From positions 1-24,819 of the forward strand of contig DHJA01000012.1 of NCBI GenBank assembly GCA_002404095.1: a stretch of 24,819 nt of DNA, given 5' to 3'. Of this stretch, positions 14,667 through 22,842 are shown piece after piece. Each line of letters opens with the position of its first letter. Within the stretch, counting starts at the first letter, position 1. Below the pieces are notes generated by a model. It made no database searches, was not told the DNA's origin, and saw only the letters and a list, made by a program, of their open reading frames with translations. The stretch is from Planctomycetaceae bacterium UBA4732. GTDB lineage: Bacteria; Planctomycetota; Planctomycetia; Gemmatales; Gemmataceae. Both the position numbers and the translations under genes were made by a program.

Positions 14667-15947
14667 ATGCGACTGCACCTCATCAGCGCCGCGACCGCCC
14701 TCACTGGCGGCGCCTTGCTGCTTTTCCTGACCGCGCGGGCCGAACCGCCCAAGGATAAATCCGCCGGCGACCTTCCCGTCTCCGGCAAGGCAAACCCCAA
14801 CCTGGCGTCGTTCGATCGTGTTATGGAGAAGGTTGTCCGCGAGCATCACGTCCCCGGCGCGGCATTAGCCGTCGCCCGCAACGGCCGCATCGTTTACGCC
14901 CGCGGCTACGGCTACGCCGACCTCGACAAGAAGGAGCCGGTCGAGCCGAACGCACTATTTCGTATCGCCAGCGTCACCAAGCCGTTCACCGCCGTCGCCG
15001 TGCTGCAACTCGTCGAGGGCGGCAAACTTCATCTCAATGACAAGGTGTTTCATGTACTCGAATTGAAGGCGCCGAACGGGCCCAAGGTTACGTTTGACGA
15101 ACGGTGGAAGAATGTCACCATTTTGCATCTCTTACAGCACCGTGGCGGCTGGGACAGTGAAAAATCTTTCGACCCGATGTTCCGCTCGCTCGACATTTGT
15201 AAGGAGATAAAGGTTGCGCCGCCTGCCGACCAGGACGCGATCATCCAATATATGCTGCGCCGGCCGCTCGACTTCGACCCCGGCGAACGCTACGCCTATT
15301 CCAACTTCGGCTATTGCCTGCTCGGCCGGGTGATCGAAAAAGTTTCGGAAAAGAGATATGAGGAGTATGTTAAGGAGAAAGTTCTGGCGCCGCTTGGAAT
15401 CGAGCGCATGCGCCTGGGCATGACGCTGCCGGAGGAGCGGGCGAAAGGCGAGGTCAGATACTATGACGGCGAAGGCGTCGCGATCATGGGGCCGCATATT
15501 GGCAAGGCCGTGCCTTGGCCCTACGGCGGTTGGTGTCTGGAGTCGATGGACTCGCACGGCGGTTGGATCGCGTCGGCCGAAGCGCTGGTGCGCTTCGGCG
15601 CGGCTTTCAACCGGCCCAAGCAATGCAAGATTCTGGATGCGAAAAGTATTCAGACGATGTTCGCACGGCCGCCGGGCGCGGCGGGGGAGAATAAGAAAGG
15701 CAAGCCGGCGGATTTTTGGTACGGCTGCGGCTGGTCGGTGCGGCCGGTGGGCGACGGCAAGGAAAACACCTGGCACAACGGGGCGTTGGACGGGACTTCG
15801 ACGCTGCTGGTGCGGCGCTCGGACGGATTGACCTGGGCGGCGCTGTTCAACTCACGCGAGGAGGTCAAGGGCCAGGAGCCGGCCGACGCCATCGACGGAC
15901 TACTGCACGAAGCCGCCGACGCGGTAAAACGTTGGCCGGGCGAATGA
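14667..15947 (+). CDS. Exported serine hydrolase, class C beta-lactamase family
   Basis: This 426-residue enzyme has the penicillin-binding/beta-lactamase fold and an N-terminal signal peptide (about residues 1-25, cut near TARA). It has the nucleophile motif SVTK (Ser102, Lys105), YSN (Tyr211 to Asn213) and, in place of KTG, HNG (370-372). The HxG form points to the broad esterase/D-aminopeptidase/peptidase group rather than to a resistance beta-lactamase. The substrate may be peptidoglycan peptide, an ester or a peptide; the sequence does not decide. About 50 residues between the SxxK and YxN motifs (FDERWKNVTILHLLQHRGGW) are typical. The ATG has GGAG eight bases upstream. It is the middle gene of the 13461-16832 operon, between a secreted protein and a TPR protein. 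Confidence 0.92.
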   Translation: MRLHLISAATALTGGALLLFLTARAEPPKDKSAGDLPVSGKANPNLASFDRVMEKVVREHHVPGAALAVARNGRIVYARGYGYADLDKKEPVEPNALFRIASVTKPFTAVAVLQLVEGGKLHLNDKVFHVLELKAPNGPKVTFDERWKNVTILHLLQHRGGWDSEKSFDPMFRSLDICKEIKVAPPADQDAIIQYMLRRPLDFDPGERYAYSNFGYCLLGRVIEKVSEKRYEEYVKEKVLAPLGIERMRLGMTLPEERAKGEVRYYDGEGVAIMGPHIGKAVPWPYGGWCLESMDSHGGWIASAEALVRFGAAFNRPKQCKILDAKSIQTMFARPPGAAGENKKGKPADFWYGCGWSVRPVGDGKENTWHNGALDGTSTLLVRRSDGLTWAALFNSREEVKGQEPADAIDGLLHEAADAVKRWPGE

Positions 15948-15974
15948 AGCCCTTGACGCTAAAGGAGATCATTT

Positions 15975-16832
15975 ATGCGACATATTGCTGCCTTGGTCTG
16001 TGTTTCTTTCGGGGCGTTTATCGCCGTCGCCCACTGCGAAGTCAGCGACGACTACGCCTTGCAAGCGCTGGCAGCGCTGCGCGAACGCGACGCCAACAAA
16101 GCGCTGGAATTGGCGGAAAAGGCCGTCACCGCTCATCCGATGGACGCAGAATGTTGGTTCGTGCGCGGCGTTGTGCTGTCGGCGCTGCAAAAGCCGGCCA
16201 AAGCCGTTTCTGACTTCGATAAAGCCCTCTTAAGCGACCCGAAAATGGTGGAAGTCTACGACCGACGCGGCAACGAGGAGTTCAAACTCGGCCGGTTTAC
16301 CGAGTCCGTCGCCGACTTCGACCGCTATCTCGAAGCGCGCCCCGACGAGCGGCCGGGACACTGGCGCCGCGGTATTTCCCTCTATTACGCCGGCAAATAC
16401 GACGAGGGCCGTAAGCAATTCGCGGGCTACGAGAAGGTCGATACCAATGACGTGGAGAACGCCGTCTGGCATTTCCTATGCGCCGCCCGCGCCGATGGCA
16501 TGGAGAAGGCCAGGGCGTCGATGCTCAAAATCGGCAAGGATTCGCGCGTTCCCTTGATGAAGGTTTACGACCTATTCCACGGCGACGCGAAGCCGGAAGA
16601 CGTGCTGGCCGCGGCGCGCGCGGGTGATCCGAGTAAGGAGGAACTCAATAGTCGCCTATTTTACGCTCATTTGTATCTTGGCCTGTATTTCGACATGATG
16701 GGCGACAAGAAACAGGCGCTGGAACACATGACGCTGGCCGCGCATAAACACACCATAAGCGAGTACATGGGGGACGTGACGCGCGTTCACGAGCGCTTAC
16801 TGCTCAAAGATAAGGCGGCGAAGGCGAAATAA
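15975..16832 (+). CDS. Exported TPR protein
   Basis: This 285-residue protein has a signal peptide at residues 1-20 (ending VAHC), whose Cys makes a lipoprotein possible. At about residues 27-155 there are four consecutive tetratricopeptide repeats, for example ALQALAALRERDANKALELA and YDRRGNEEFKLGRFTESVAD. The C-terminal half is helical, with a further repeat-like stretch (FYAHLYLGLYFDMMGDKKQA). The organisation resembles NlpI-like envelope scaffold proteins, which bring other proteins together; the partner is not evident. It starts 27 bases after the serine hydrolase stop with AAAGGAG seven bases upstream, so it belongs to that operon. A perfect palindrome begins at the base after its stop codon. 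Confidence 0.9.
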   Translation: MRHIAALVCVSFGAFIAVAHCEVSDDYALQALAALRERDANKALELAEKAVTAHPMDAECWFVRGVVLSALQKPAKAVSDFDKALLSDPKMVEVYDRRGNEEFKLGRFTESVADFDRYLEARPDERPGHWRRGISLYYAGKYDEGRKQFAGYEKVDTNDVENAVWHFLCAARADGMEKARASMLKIGKDSRVPLMKVYDLFHGDAKPEDVLAAARAGDPSKEELNSRLFYAHLYLGLYFDMMGDKKQALEHMTLAAHKHTISEYMGDVTRVHERLLLKDKAAKAK

Positions 16833-16897
16833 GTTTAGCCGCGACCCGAAGGGGAGCGCGTTGGTCGCACGCGCTCCCCTTCGGGTCGCGGCTAAAC
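16833..16897. repeat. Perfect 29-bp palindrome between convergent genes
   Basis: Arms 16833-16861 and 16869-16897 are exact reverse complements with a seven-base loop (TGGTCGC). The stem starts directly after the TPR gene stop and ends 20 bases before the oligoendopeptidase stop. It could end transcription from both sides, though there is no T-run. The AGCCGCGACC sequence is shared with the palindrome at 11228-11297. Confidence 0.92.
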
Positions 16898-16917
16898 GAT
16901 CCCTCGCGACTGTGAAG

Positions 16918-18750
16918 TCACAACTTTGCCGCCAGCTCCTCCGCCTGGTCCACCATTTCCCCCAACAAACGCAGCCCCAATTCCCAGAATCCGGGGTCGG
17001 TCACGTCCACGCCCAGCCGCGCCAACAGCGCATCCGGCGCCGCCGACCCGCCGGCCGCCAACAGGTCCAGGTACTTCGGTACGAAGGCCGCTCCCTCCTG
17101 CCGATATTTCTCCACCAGCGCTAACACCAGCAATTCACCGAAGGCGTAGGCATAGCAATAAAACGGCGAACGGATGAAATGGCCGATGTATAACCACCAC
17201 CAGCCGTAACCGTCGCTCAGCCGCACCGCGTCGCCGTACATAGGCCGGTTGGCCTCCATCCAGAGTTCGTTGATCTGCTCTGTCGTCAATTCGCCGCGCT
17301 CTTGCCGCGCCTTGTGCAAGGATTGCTCGAACCGGGTCAGCAACACCTGCCGGAAAACCGTGGCGAAGCCGTCCTCGATCTTGCTGCACAGCAGAGCCAA
17401 CCGCGTGCGCGGGTCGGGATACAGTTCCAGCAGCCGGCGGAATGTCAGCATTTCGCCGAAGACGCTGGCCGTCTCGGCGGTCGTCAGCGGCGTGCCACAC
17501 TGGAAATAACCGACCGGGCGGGCGAGGTATTGATGCAATCCGTGACCTAATTCATGTGCCAGGGTCATTACGTCGCGCAACTGGCCGGAGTAGTTCATCA
17601 GGATATAGGGATGTACGCTGGGGACGGCGCTGCTGCTAAAGGCGCCGCCGCGCTTGCCGGGCCGAGGCTCTGCGTCGATCCAACGCTTCTCGAAGAACTC
17701 GCGGATAATCCCGCCCGCCCGCGGACTGAACGCCTCATAGCTCTCCTGGACGATCCGCCGGCCCGTCTCCCACTCGCAGCCCGGCATGTCGGAGAATAGC
17801 GGGGCGTAACGGTCGTAATCGTAGAGCGCGTCCAGACCCAATAGTTTTCCCTTGAGACGGTAATAGCGCTGCACTGTCGCCGTGTGGCGCTCCGCTCCCG
17901 TCATCAAAGCGTCTACGACTTCAGGGCGGATCTCATTGGCGAGATGGCGCGAAGCCATCGGGTCCGGGAATCGCCGCAGCCGGCAGTCGGTTTGATGGTC
18001 GAGAACGAGATTGTTGAAGATGAACGTCAGCAGGCGCGCGTTTTCCTTCAGGCCAGCCGTCAGACCCTCCGCGGCGGCTTTGCGCACGGCGCGATCTGGA
18101 TTGTAGAGTTTAGAGAGCGTTTGTTGCATACTGAGCGTTTCGGTTCGGCCGTCGTGTTCGATGGGGAAGCGGATGGACGACGTAGTTTCTTCAAAGAGCC
18201 GGACGAAGGCGGCGCGGCCGGTGATGGTCTTCTCGTCGTGAATCTTTTCTTCCGGCTCACTCAGGTAGTGGGGTTTCCAGGCCCGTTTCTGTTCCAAGGT
18301 GTGGCTGTAACGGGAGAGCGATGGCGCGGCGATAAGAGGCCGAGCGGCCTCGTCCGGCACTTGTATCCATTCCAGATCGAAAAAGATCAAATGCTGGTTG
18401 ACGGCCGTGGCTTGCTCGTGCGTGCGCGAGAGTAGGGCGCCGCGTGCAGGGTCGTCGGTCTGGGCGCTGTGCAAGAGGCTGGCATACGCCAAAGGCTTGT
18501 CGCGCTGTTCGGAGAGGCTTTCCAACTCCCTCATGGCGGTCGCCAGCAACTGGGGCGTTGGGCCGCCCTCGACGTGGACCTTGCCGCGATAGGTCGTCTC
18601 GAACGTCCGGGCGCGCTGAAGGGCCGTCTGCAAATCGCGGTCGATTAACGGATCGTCTGAGCCGGCGTACAGATCTCGAAGATCCCAGGCAATGCCGTCG
18701 GCGCTGCTGTCGGGCTGGGTTATGCTTTGTGGTGAGCCGGTAGATGTCAT
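16918..18750 (-). CDS. pepF: Oligoendopeptidase F (M3 family zinc peptidase)
   Basis: This 610-residue cytoplasmic peptidase of the M3B (PepF) family cleaves short peptides. The zinc-binding helix is DVMTLAHELGHGLHQYLA, with HELGH at 399-403 giving both zinc histidines and the catalytic Glu400. The third zinc ligand is Glu426 in TTAETASVFGEML. Other family segments are WDLRDLYAGSDD at the N-terminus, the tightly packed domain FNNLVLDHQTDCRLR and, near the end, YGDAVRLSDGYGWWWLYIGH and FYCYAYAFGELL, which contain conserved substrate-binding residues. The length matches the usual 600 or so. There is no signal peptide. The ATG at 18750 has AAGGA about nine bases upstream. It is divergent from the O-methyltransferase gene and convergent with the TPR gene. 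Peptide recycling is the likely role. Confidence 0.94.
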   Translation of the reverse strand: MTSTGSPQSITQPDSSADGIAWDLRDLYAGSDDPLIDRDLQTALQRARTFETTYRGKVHVEGGPTPQLLATAMRELESLSEQRDKPLAYASLLHSAQTDDPARGALLSRTHEQATAVNQHLIFFDLEWIQVPDEAARPLIAAPSLSRYSHTLEQKRAWKPHYLSEPEEKIHDEKTITGRAAFVRLFEETTSSIRFPIEHDGRTETLSMQQTLSKLYNPDRAVRKAAAEGLTAGLKENARLLTFIFNNLVLDHQTDCRLRRFPDPMASRHLANEIRPEVVDALMTGAERHTATVQRYYRLKGKLLGLDALYDYDRYAPLFSDMPGCEWETGRRIVQESYEAFSPRAGGIIREFFEKRWIDAEPRPGKRGGAFSSSAVPSVHPYILMNYSGQLRDVMTLAHELGHGLHQYLARPVGYFQCGTPLTTAETASVFGEMLTFRRLLELYPDPRTRLALLCSKIEDGFATVFRQVLLTRFEQSLHKARQERGELTTEQINELWMEANRPMYGDAVRLSDGYGWWWLYIGHFIRSPFYCYAYAFGELLVLALVEKYRQEGAAFVPKYLDLLAAGGSAAPDALLARLGVDVTDPGFWELGLRLLGEMVDQAEELAAKL

Positions 18751-18897
18751 TGACGGGTTTTCCTTTTGTGGCCAAAGGGCCGGCCGCCGCGCATGATGAC
18801 GGAAGCCGAAACATTCACGCCGTCCAATGGGTCGGCGGAGTCATTATGGGCTTTTCCGCCGGCGTCGTCCGCCTGCGCCGTTCAGGAGATGGTTGCC

Positions 18898-19566
18898 ATG
18901 TCGAAGCGTTCGCTGGTTTCCGAAGCCGTGGAGCATTATGCCTTCGAGGTTATAGCCCGAGAGACGCCGCTGCAAAAGCGGCTGCGCGAGGAGACGGCTC
19001 GACTGCCTGAAGCGCAAATGCAGATCGGCCCAGACCAGGGGGCGTTGATGGCGATGTTGGTCCGGCTGATCGGGGCGCGGCGCACCCTGGAAGTCGGCAC
19101 GTTCACGGGTTATAGCGCGCTGGCCGTGGCGACCGCTTTGCCGGAAGACGGTAAGCTGATCGCCTGCGATGTGAGCGAGGAGTGGACGCGCATCGCCCGG
19201 CGCTACTGGGAACAGGCCGGCCTCTTGGGGCGGATCGACCTACGCCTGGGGCCGGCGCTGGCAACGTTGGCCGGCTTGCTGCGCGACGGCGGCGCCGACT
19301 CGTTCGACTTCGCCTTCATCGACGCCGACAAGGAAGAGTATGACGCCTATTATGAATCCTGCTTAAAGCTAATTCGTCCGGGCGGACTGATCCTCGTCGA
19401 TAACGCGCTGTGGTCCGGTGCGGTCGCCGACCCAACGAAGAACGACCCCGAAACGGCGGCCATCCGGGCGCTCAACGCGAAGATCCGCGACGACGTTCGC
19501 GTTGAGGCGTGTCTATTAACCGTGGGCGACGGCGTAATGCTGGCCCGCAAGCGGCCTGGGCGGTGA
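18898..19566 (+). CDS. SAM-dependent O-methyltransferase, CCoAOMT-like
   Basis: This 222-residue class I methyltransferase has the motif TLEVGTFTGYSALAVATALP (motif I near residues 64-82), an acidic residue at Asp91 (ACDVSEEW), and FIDADKEEYDAYYE (Asp142, Asp144, Lys145) followed by GGLILVDNALWSG (Asp168, Asn169). These are the divalent-metal and substrate residues of caffeoyl-CoA/catechol O-methyltransferases. Bacterial relatives methylate catechol-like compounds or coumarins; the acceptor is unknown here. The open frame extends upstream, but the ATG at 18898 fits the family length and has AGGAGA about nine bases before it. The ATG at 18889 is too close to the same site. The ST7-like gene follows after 30 bases, so the two are probably co-transcribed, without an obvious functional link. 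Confidence 0.92.
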   Translation: MSKRSLVSEAVEHYAFEVIARETPLQKRLREETARLPEAQMQIGPDQGALMAMLVRLIGARRTLEVGTFTGYSALAVATALPEDGKLIACDVSEEWTRIARRYWEQAGLLGRIDLRLGPALATLAGLLRDGGADSFDFAFIDADKEEYDAYYESCLKLIRPGGLILVDNALWSGAVADPTKNDPETAAIRALNAKIRDDVRVEACLLTVGDGVMLARKRPGR

Positions 19567-19596
19567 CGACGCCAAGGTCCAAACGAGGAGTGTGCG

Positions 19597-21087
19597 ATGG
19601 AACATCCCAGCCTTGACCGAGCCAACGACCTTTGGGTCGCCGGCCGGCGCGATGAAGCCGTAAGCCAATTGCAGGAAATGCTTCGCCTCAATCCGGGCGA
19701 CAATTCCGGGGCGCGTTACACCCTGGCCGCCTATCTGCTGTTCCTGGATCGGGACGACGACCTGGAGAAGCTCCTCCACCAGTACCCCGACGACGCCACA
19801 TCCGCTTGGGCCTACACCACCGCGTTGTTGGCCTTCCGACGGCACGGCGACACCCTCGAAACGCGCCGCTTGCTCAAGACGGCCAAACAGAGCAATAAGC
19901 ACGTTCCCGCCTACCTATTGGGCGATAAATTCCCGCTGGCCGAGTCGCCCGGTTACTACCGACCGGGTAGTGAAACCGAAGCGCTTCACTACATCGGCAG
20001 CGCCATGGCAGCGTGGAAGTCCACACCGGGGGCCGTCGCCTGGCTGCGAGCCAACGTCAAACCCAAAGGGCGAAAGGCCGCGGCGCCCAAACCCAAGGGG
20101 CCGCTCGCCCTCGTCAAGACGTGGCTGAAAGGACGATTGCCGCAACAGGGCGACGTATGGCAAGCCGACTTTCGGCAGTTGCCGACCTGGATCGGCGTCG
20201 CCGGCCAGAAGGTCAGGCCGTGGATGCTTTTGGCGACTAACCCCGCTTCCGATCTGATCCAGACGTATGAAGTGGCCGATGAGGAACCTTCGCCCGACGC
20301 CCTCTGGGACATTCTGGCGCGGGCGATGCAACATCCCTCTATGGGGAAACCCTACCGGCCCGCCGAGTTGCAAGTACGGGCGAGCGACCGCTGGGAGTAT
20401 TTGCGACCTCATTTAGAGGAAATCGGCGTCCGTTTGACCGTGGTGGAAGCACTTGATCACGTCGATGCCGTCCTTCAGGAACTGAGCGAACAACTCGGCG
20501 GGGCGCCGGAACCCGGATTGCTGGACGCGCCGGGGGTGACGCCGCGCCTGGCGGCGGCGTTCTACGAGGCGGCCGCCGAGTTCTTCCGCCTGGCCCCCTG
20601 GAAGAAGGTTGGCTACGAAGGGGCGATTCGAGTCGAATGTGACAAGTTCCAGGGCGGACCCTGGTACGCCATTCTCATGGGGCAATCCGGCCTGGCGACC
20701 GGGCTGGCGCTTTACGAAGATTTGCAGCTATTGAAGAGTTTATGGACGGGTGAAGGCGACGATGAGAAGAACGCCCGGCGAACCGTGGCAACGACCGTGA
20801 CGTTCGGGGAGGAGTCGGACATTCCCGTGGCGGACCTCGAAGCGGCGAAGCGTCACAACTGGAAGGTGGCGCGCCTCGACGCTTATCCGGCGATATACCA
20901 TAAGGAACTTGGCATGTCCATGCGGCCGCCTCTGGTTCCGGAGCTTGAGTTGATGGAGGGAGTCCTGCGGGCGGTACCCGACTTCGTGAGCCGCCGTCGG
21001 CAGGACGACCCGACGAAGGAGACGATGTCCGTGCCGGCGGCGACGGGAGAATTGCGGCTGGTACTGGGGTGGGTAACAGAGGCGTAA
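19597..21087 (+). CDS. TPR / ST7-like protein with a DUF6930/DUF7309-like C-terminal part
   Basis: This 496-residue soluble protein has a TPR at residues 1-65 (DRANDLWVAGRRDEAVSQLQ, then GARYTLAAYLLFLDRDDDLE). The following stretch (TSAWAYTTALLAFRRHGD, then HVPAYLLGDKFPL, then AAWKSTPGAVAWLR) matches the region bacteria share with the ST7 family. The C-terminal 300 residues (GDVWQADFRQLPTWIGVAGQ, then KVRPWMLLATNPASDLIQTY, then WEYLRPHLEEIGVRLTVVEA) look like the DUF6930 and DUF7309 domains, which carry no known activity. Bacterial ST7-like proteins are widespread but unexplained. A Shine-Dalgarno sequence (GAGGAG) lies seven bases before the ATG. It probably shares a transcript with the O-methyltransferase gene 30 bases upstream. 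The domain naming is from memory of the patterns and is less certain than the ORF. Confidence 0.8.
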   Translation: MEHPSLDRANDLWVAGRRDEAVSQLQEMLRLNPGDNSGARYTLAAYLLFLDRDDDLEKLLHQYPDDATSAWAYTTALLAFRRHGDTLETRRLLKTAKQSNKHVPAYLLGDKFPLAESPGYYRPGSETEALHYIGSAMAAWKSTPGAVAWLRANVKPKGRKAAAPKPKGPLALVKTWLKGRLPQQGDVWQADFRQLPTWIGVAGQKVRPWMLLATNPASDLIQTYEVADEEPSPDALWDILARAMQHPSMGKPYRPAELQVRASDRWEYLRPHLEEIGVRLTVVEALDHVDAVLQELSEQLGGAPEPGLLDAPGVTPRLAAAFYEAAAEFFRLAPWKKVGYEGAIRVECDKFQGGPWYAILMGQSGLATGLALYEDLQLLKSLWTGEGDDEKNARRTVATTVTFGEESDIPVADLEAAKRHNWKVARLDAYPAIYHKELGMSMRPPLVPELELMEGVLRAVPDFVSRRRQDDPTKETMSVPAATGELRLVLGWVTEA

Positions 21088-21106
21088 CGGCTGGGCCGGC
21101 CCGAAC

Positions 21107-21135
21107 CTGACGACCTTCCCTCGCGTCGATATAAA
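21107..21135 (+). promoter_or_regulatory. Candidate sigma-70-type promoter upstream of gltX
   Basis: CTGACG (21107-21112) and TATAAA (21130-21135) are 17 bases apart. They match TTGACA and TATAAT at four and five positions. Transcription would start near 21142, giving a leader of about 57 bases. Confidence 0.45.
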
Positions 21136-21198
21136 GTACGAAATGGAAATGATGGAAGAAAGACGAACCGCTCGCTCGACGCCACGGAAGCGCTAATC

Positions 21199-22761
21199 AT
21201 GGTCCGCACCCGTTTCGCCCCTAGCCCGACCGGCTATCTCCACATTGGCGGCGTCCGCACGGCCCTCTTCAACTGGCTCTTCGCCCGCAAGCACGGCGGC
21301 CAGTTCATCCTGCGCATCGACGACACCGACCAGCAGCGCAACGTGGCCGAGGCGCTGCAACCGATCCTGCACGGCTTCCGCTGGCTCGGCCTCGACTGGG
21401 ACGAGGGCGCCGACGTGGGCGGACCGCACGGCCCCTATTACCAGTCGCAAAAGCTCGACCGCTATCAGAATGCGGTGCGCGAGTTGGTCGAGAAGGGCAG
21501 CGCCTACTGGGATTACGCCTCTGAATTGGAGGTAAAGTCGGAGCGTACGGCCGCCGAAGCGGAGAAACGGCCGTTCCTCTACGGCCGGCGCTGGATGGCC
21601 GAGACGCCGGCCGAACGGGCAAAGTTCGAGGCGGAGGACCGCAAGGGCGTCGTGCGCCTAAAGATGCCGCGCGAAGGCGCCTGCCGTTTCACCGACCATA
21701 TTCGGGGTGAAATGGAGGTGAAATGGGCCGGCGAACAGGACAGCGTCATTCAACGAGCTGACGGCACCGTGCTGTACAACCTAGCGAGCGTCGTGGACGA
21801 CTTCGACATGAAGATCACCCACATCATCCGCGCCGAAGAGCATCTATCGAACACGCCGCGGCAGGTCTTCATTGCCCAAAGTCTCGGCTATCCGCTGCCA
21901 GAGTACGCCCACGTGCCGTTCGTCGCCGAGCCGGGGAGTAAAAATAAACTAAGCAAGCGCAAGATCGCACAATACCTGAAGAACCCCGACTTCAAGAAGG
22001 TTTATGAACACGGCAAGGCGATCACCGACCGCCTGGGCTTGACGACCAACGCTGAGACGTTCAATCCGGTGATCGTGGATTTCTATGAACAAGTCGGCTA
22101 TCTGCCCGACGCGATCCTCAATTATCTAGTACTCCTGGGTTGGTCATTGGACGATAAAACGGAGTTTTTTACTCGGCGAGAGATGATTGATTTGTTCTCG
22201 CTGGAGCGCGTCAACAAAGGGCCGGCCAGCTTTGACGCCAAGAAACTCCTGGCGTTCCAGGATCGCTACATGCAGGCGCTGCCGCTGGCCGAGAAAGTGG
22301 AACGGACGCGGCCTTACTTGCAGCGCGCCGGTCTGGTCCCTGAACCGATCCCCGAGGACGTGAACGCGCTGGCGGCTCAGGTTGTCATGGACGCCGGCCC
22401 GCGGCTGACGGTGGCGGGCGACATTCTCGATTACGCCTACTTTTTCCGGGACGATAAAGTTTTTTCCTACGATGGCAAGGCGTTCGACAAGTACGTCCGT
22501 AAGCCGCCATTGCCGGACCTACTGCGGAAAATGCGCCCGCTACTGGAAGCGGCCCCGGCATTCGGCGCGGCCGCGCTTCAAGGATTGGTTGAGGACTTCG
22601 CCCGTGCCGAGGGTTTCAAGCCGGGGCCGGTCAGCCAGACGCTGCGCGTCGCCGTGACAGGCACGGACGTCGGCTTCAGCGCCTACGCGACCCTGGCGAT
22701 CCTTGGCAAGGAGCGGTGTCTGGCGCGGATCGACCGGGCGCTGGCGCGAGTGGCAGGGTGA
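21199..22761 (+). CDS. gltX: Glutamyl-tRNA synthetase
   Basis: This 520-residue class I aminoacyl-tRNA synthetase charges tRNA(Glu) with glutamate. Near the N-terminus are RFAPSPTGYLHIGGVRTALF with the HIGH-type motif HIGG (15-18) and ILRIDDTDQQRN. The KMSKS loop is KLSKR (250-254), preceded by HLSNTPRQVFIAQSLGYPLP. The C-terminal anticodon-binding region extends to the end with no truncation, and the length is in the family range. Only a weak Shine-Dalgarno sequence (GGAAG, 10 bases away) precedes the ATG, but RFAPSPTG starts at residue 5, leaving no better start. A candidate promoter lies upstream. The glutaminyl-tRNA synthetase gene follows after 81 bases on the same strand. Whether this enzyme also charges tRNA(Gln) cannot be told from sequence reading. 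Confidence 0.96.
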   Translation: MVRTRFAPSPTGYLHIGGVRTALFNWLFARKHGGQFILRIDDTDQQRNVAEALQPILHGFRWLGLDWDEGADVGGPHGPYYQSQKLDRYQNAVRELVEKGSAYWDYASELEVKSERTAAEAEKRPFLYGRRWMAETPAERAKFEAEDRKGVVRLKMPREGACRFTDHIRGEMEVKWAGEQDSVIQRADGTVLYNLASVVDDFDMKITHIIRAEEHLSNTPRQVFIAQSLGYPLPEYAHVPFVAEPGSKNKLSKRKIAQYLKNPDFKKVYEHGKAITDRLGLTTNAETFNPVIVDFYEQVGYLPDAILNYLVLLGWSLDDKTEFFTRREMIDLFSLERVNKGPASFDAKKLLAFQDRYMQALPLAEKVERTRPYLQRAGLVPEPIPEDVNALAAQVVMDAGPRLTVAGDILDYAYFFRDDKVFSYDGKAFDKYVRKPPLPDLLRKMRPLLEAAPAFGAAALQGLVEDFARAEGFKPGPVSQTLRVAVTGTDVGFSAYATLAILGKERCLARIDRALARVAG

Positions 22762-22771
22762 GGGGATCGGC

Positions 22772-22816
22772 CCTCGCACCCCCGGACTCAGGAGTACCTT
22801 TGCCCGGGGTGCGAGG
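22772..22816. repeat. Stem-loop between gltX and glnS
   Basis: Arms 22772-22785 and 22803-22816 pair at 13 of 14 positions (CCTCGCACCCC core) around a 17-base loop, starting ten bases after the gltX stop. It could be a partial terminator or RNA processing site between the two synthetase genes. Confidence 0.65.
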
Positions 22817-22842
22817 CGGGGACTATATTCGAGAGCGAACCA

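Noticed and set aside
13401..14849. A 482-codon open frame on the minus strand
   Set aside because: It lies wholly opposite the secreted protein gene and the start of the serine hydrolase gene, has no recognisable motif, and arises from the GC-rich codon bias of those genes.
14667..15947. Antibiotic-resistance beta-lactamase
   Set aside because: The third motif is HNG rather than KTG and the context is an envelope-protein operon, which fits the general serine hydrolase group better.
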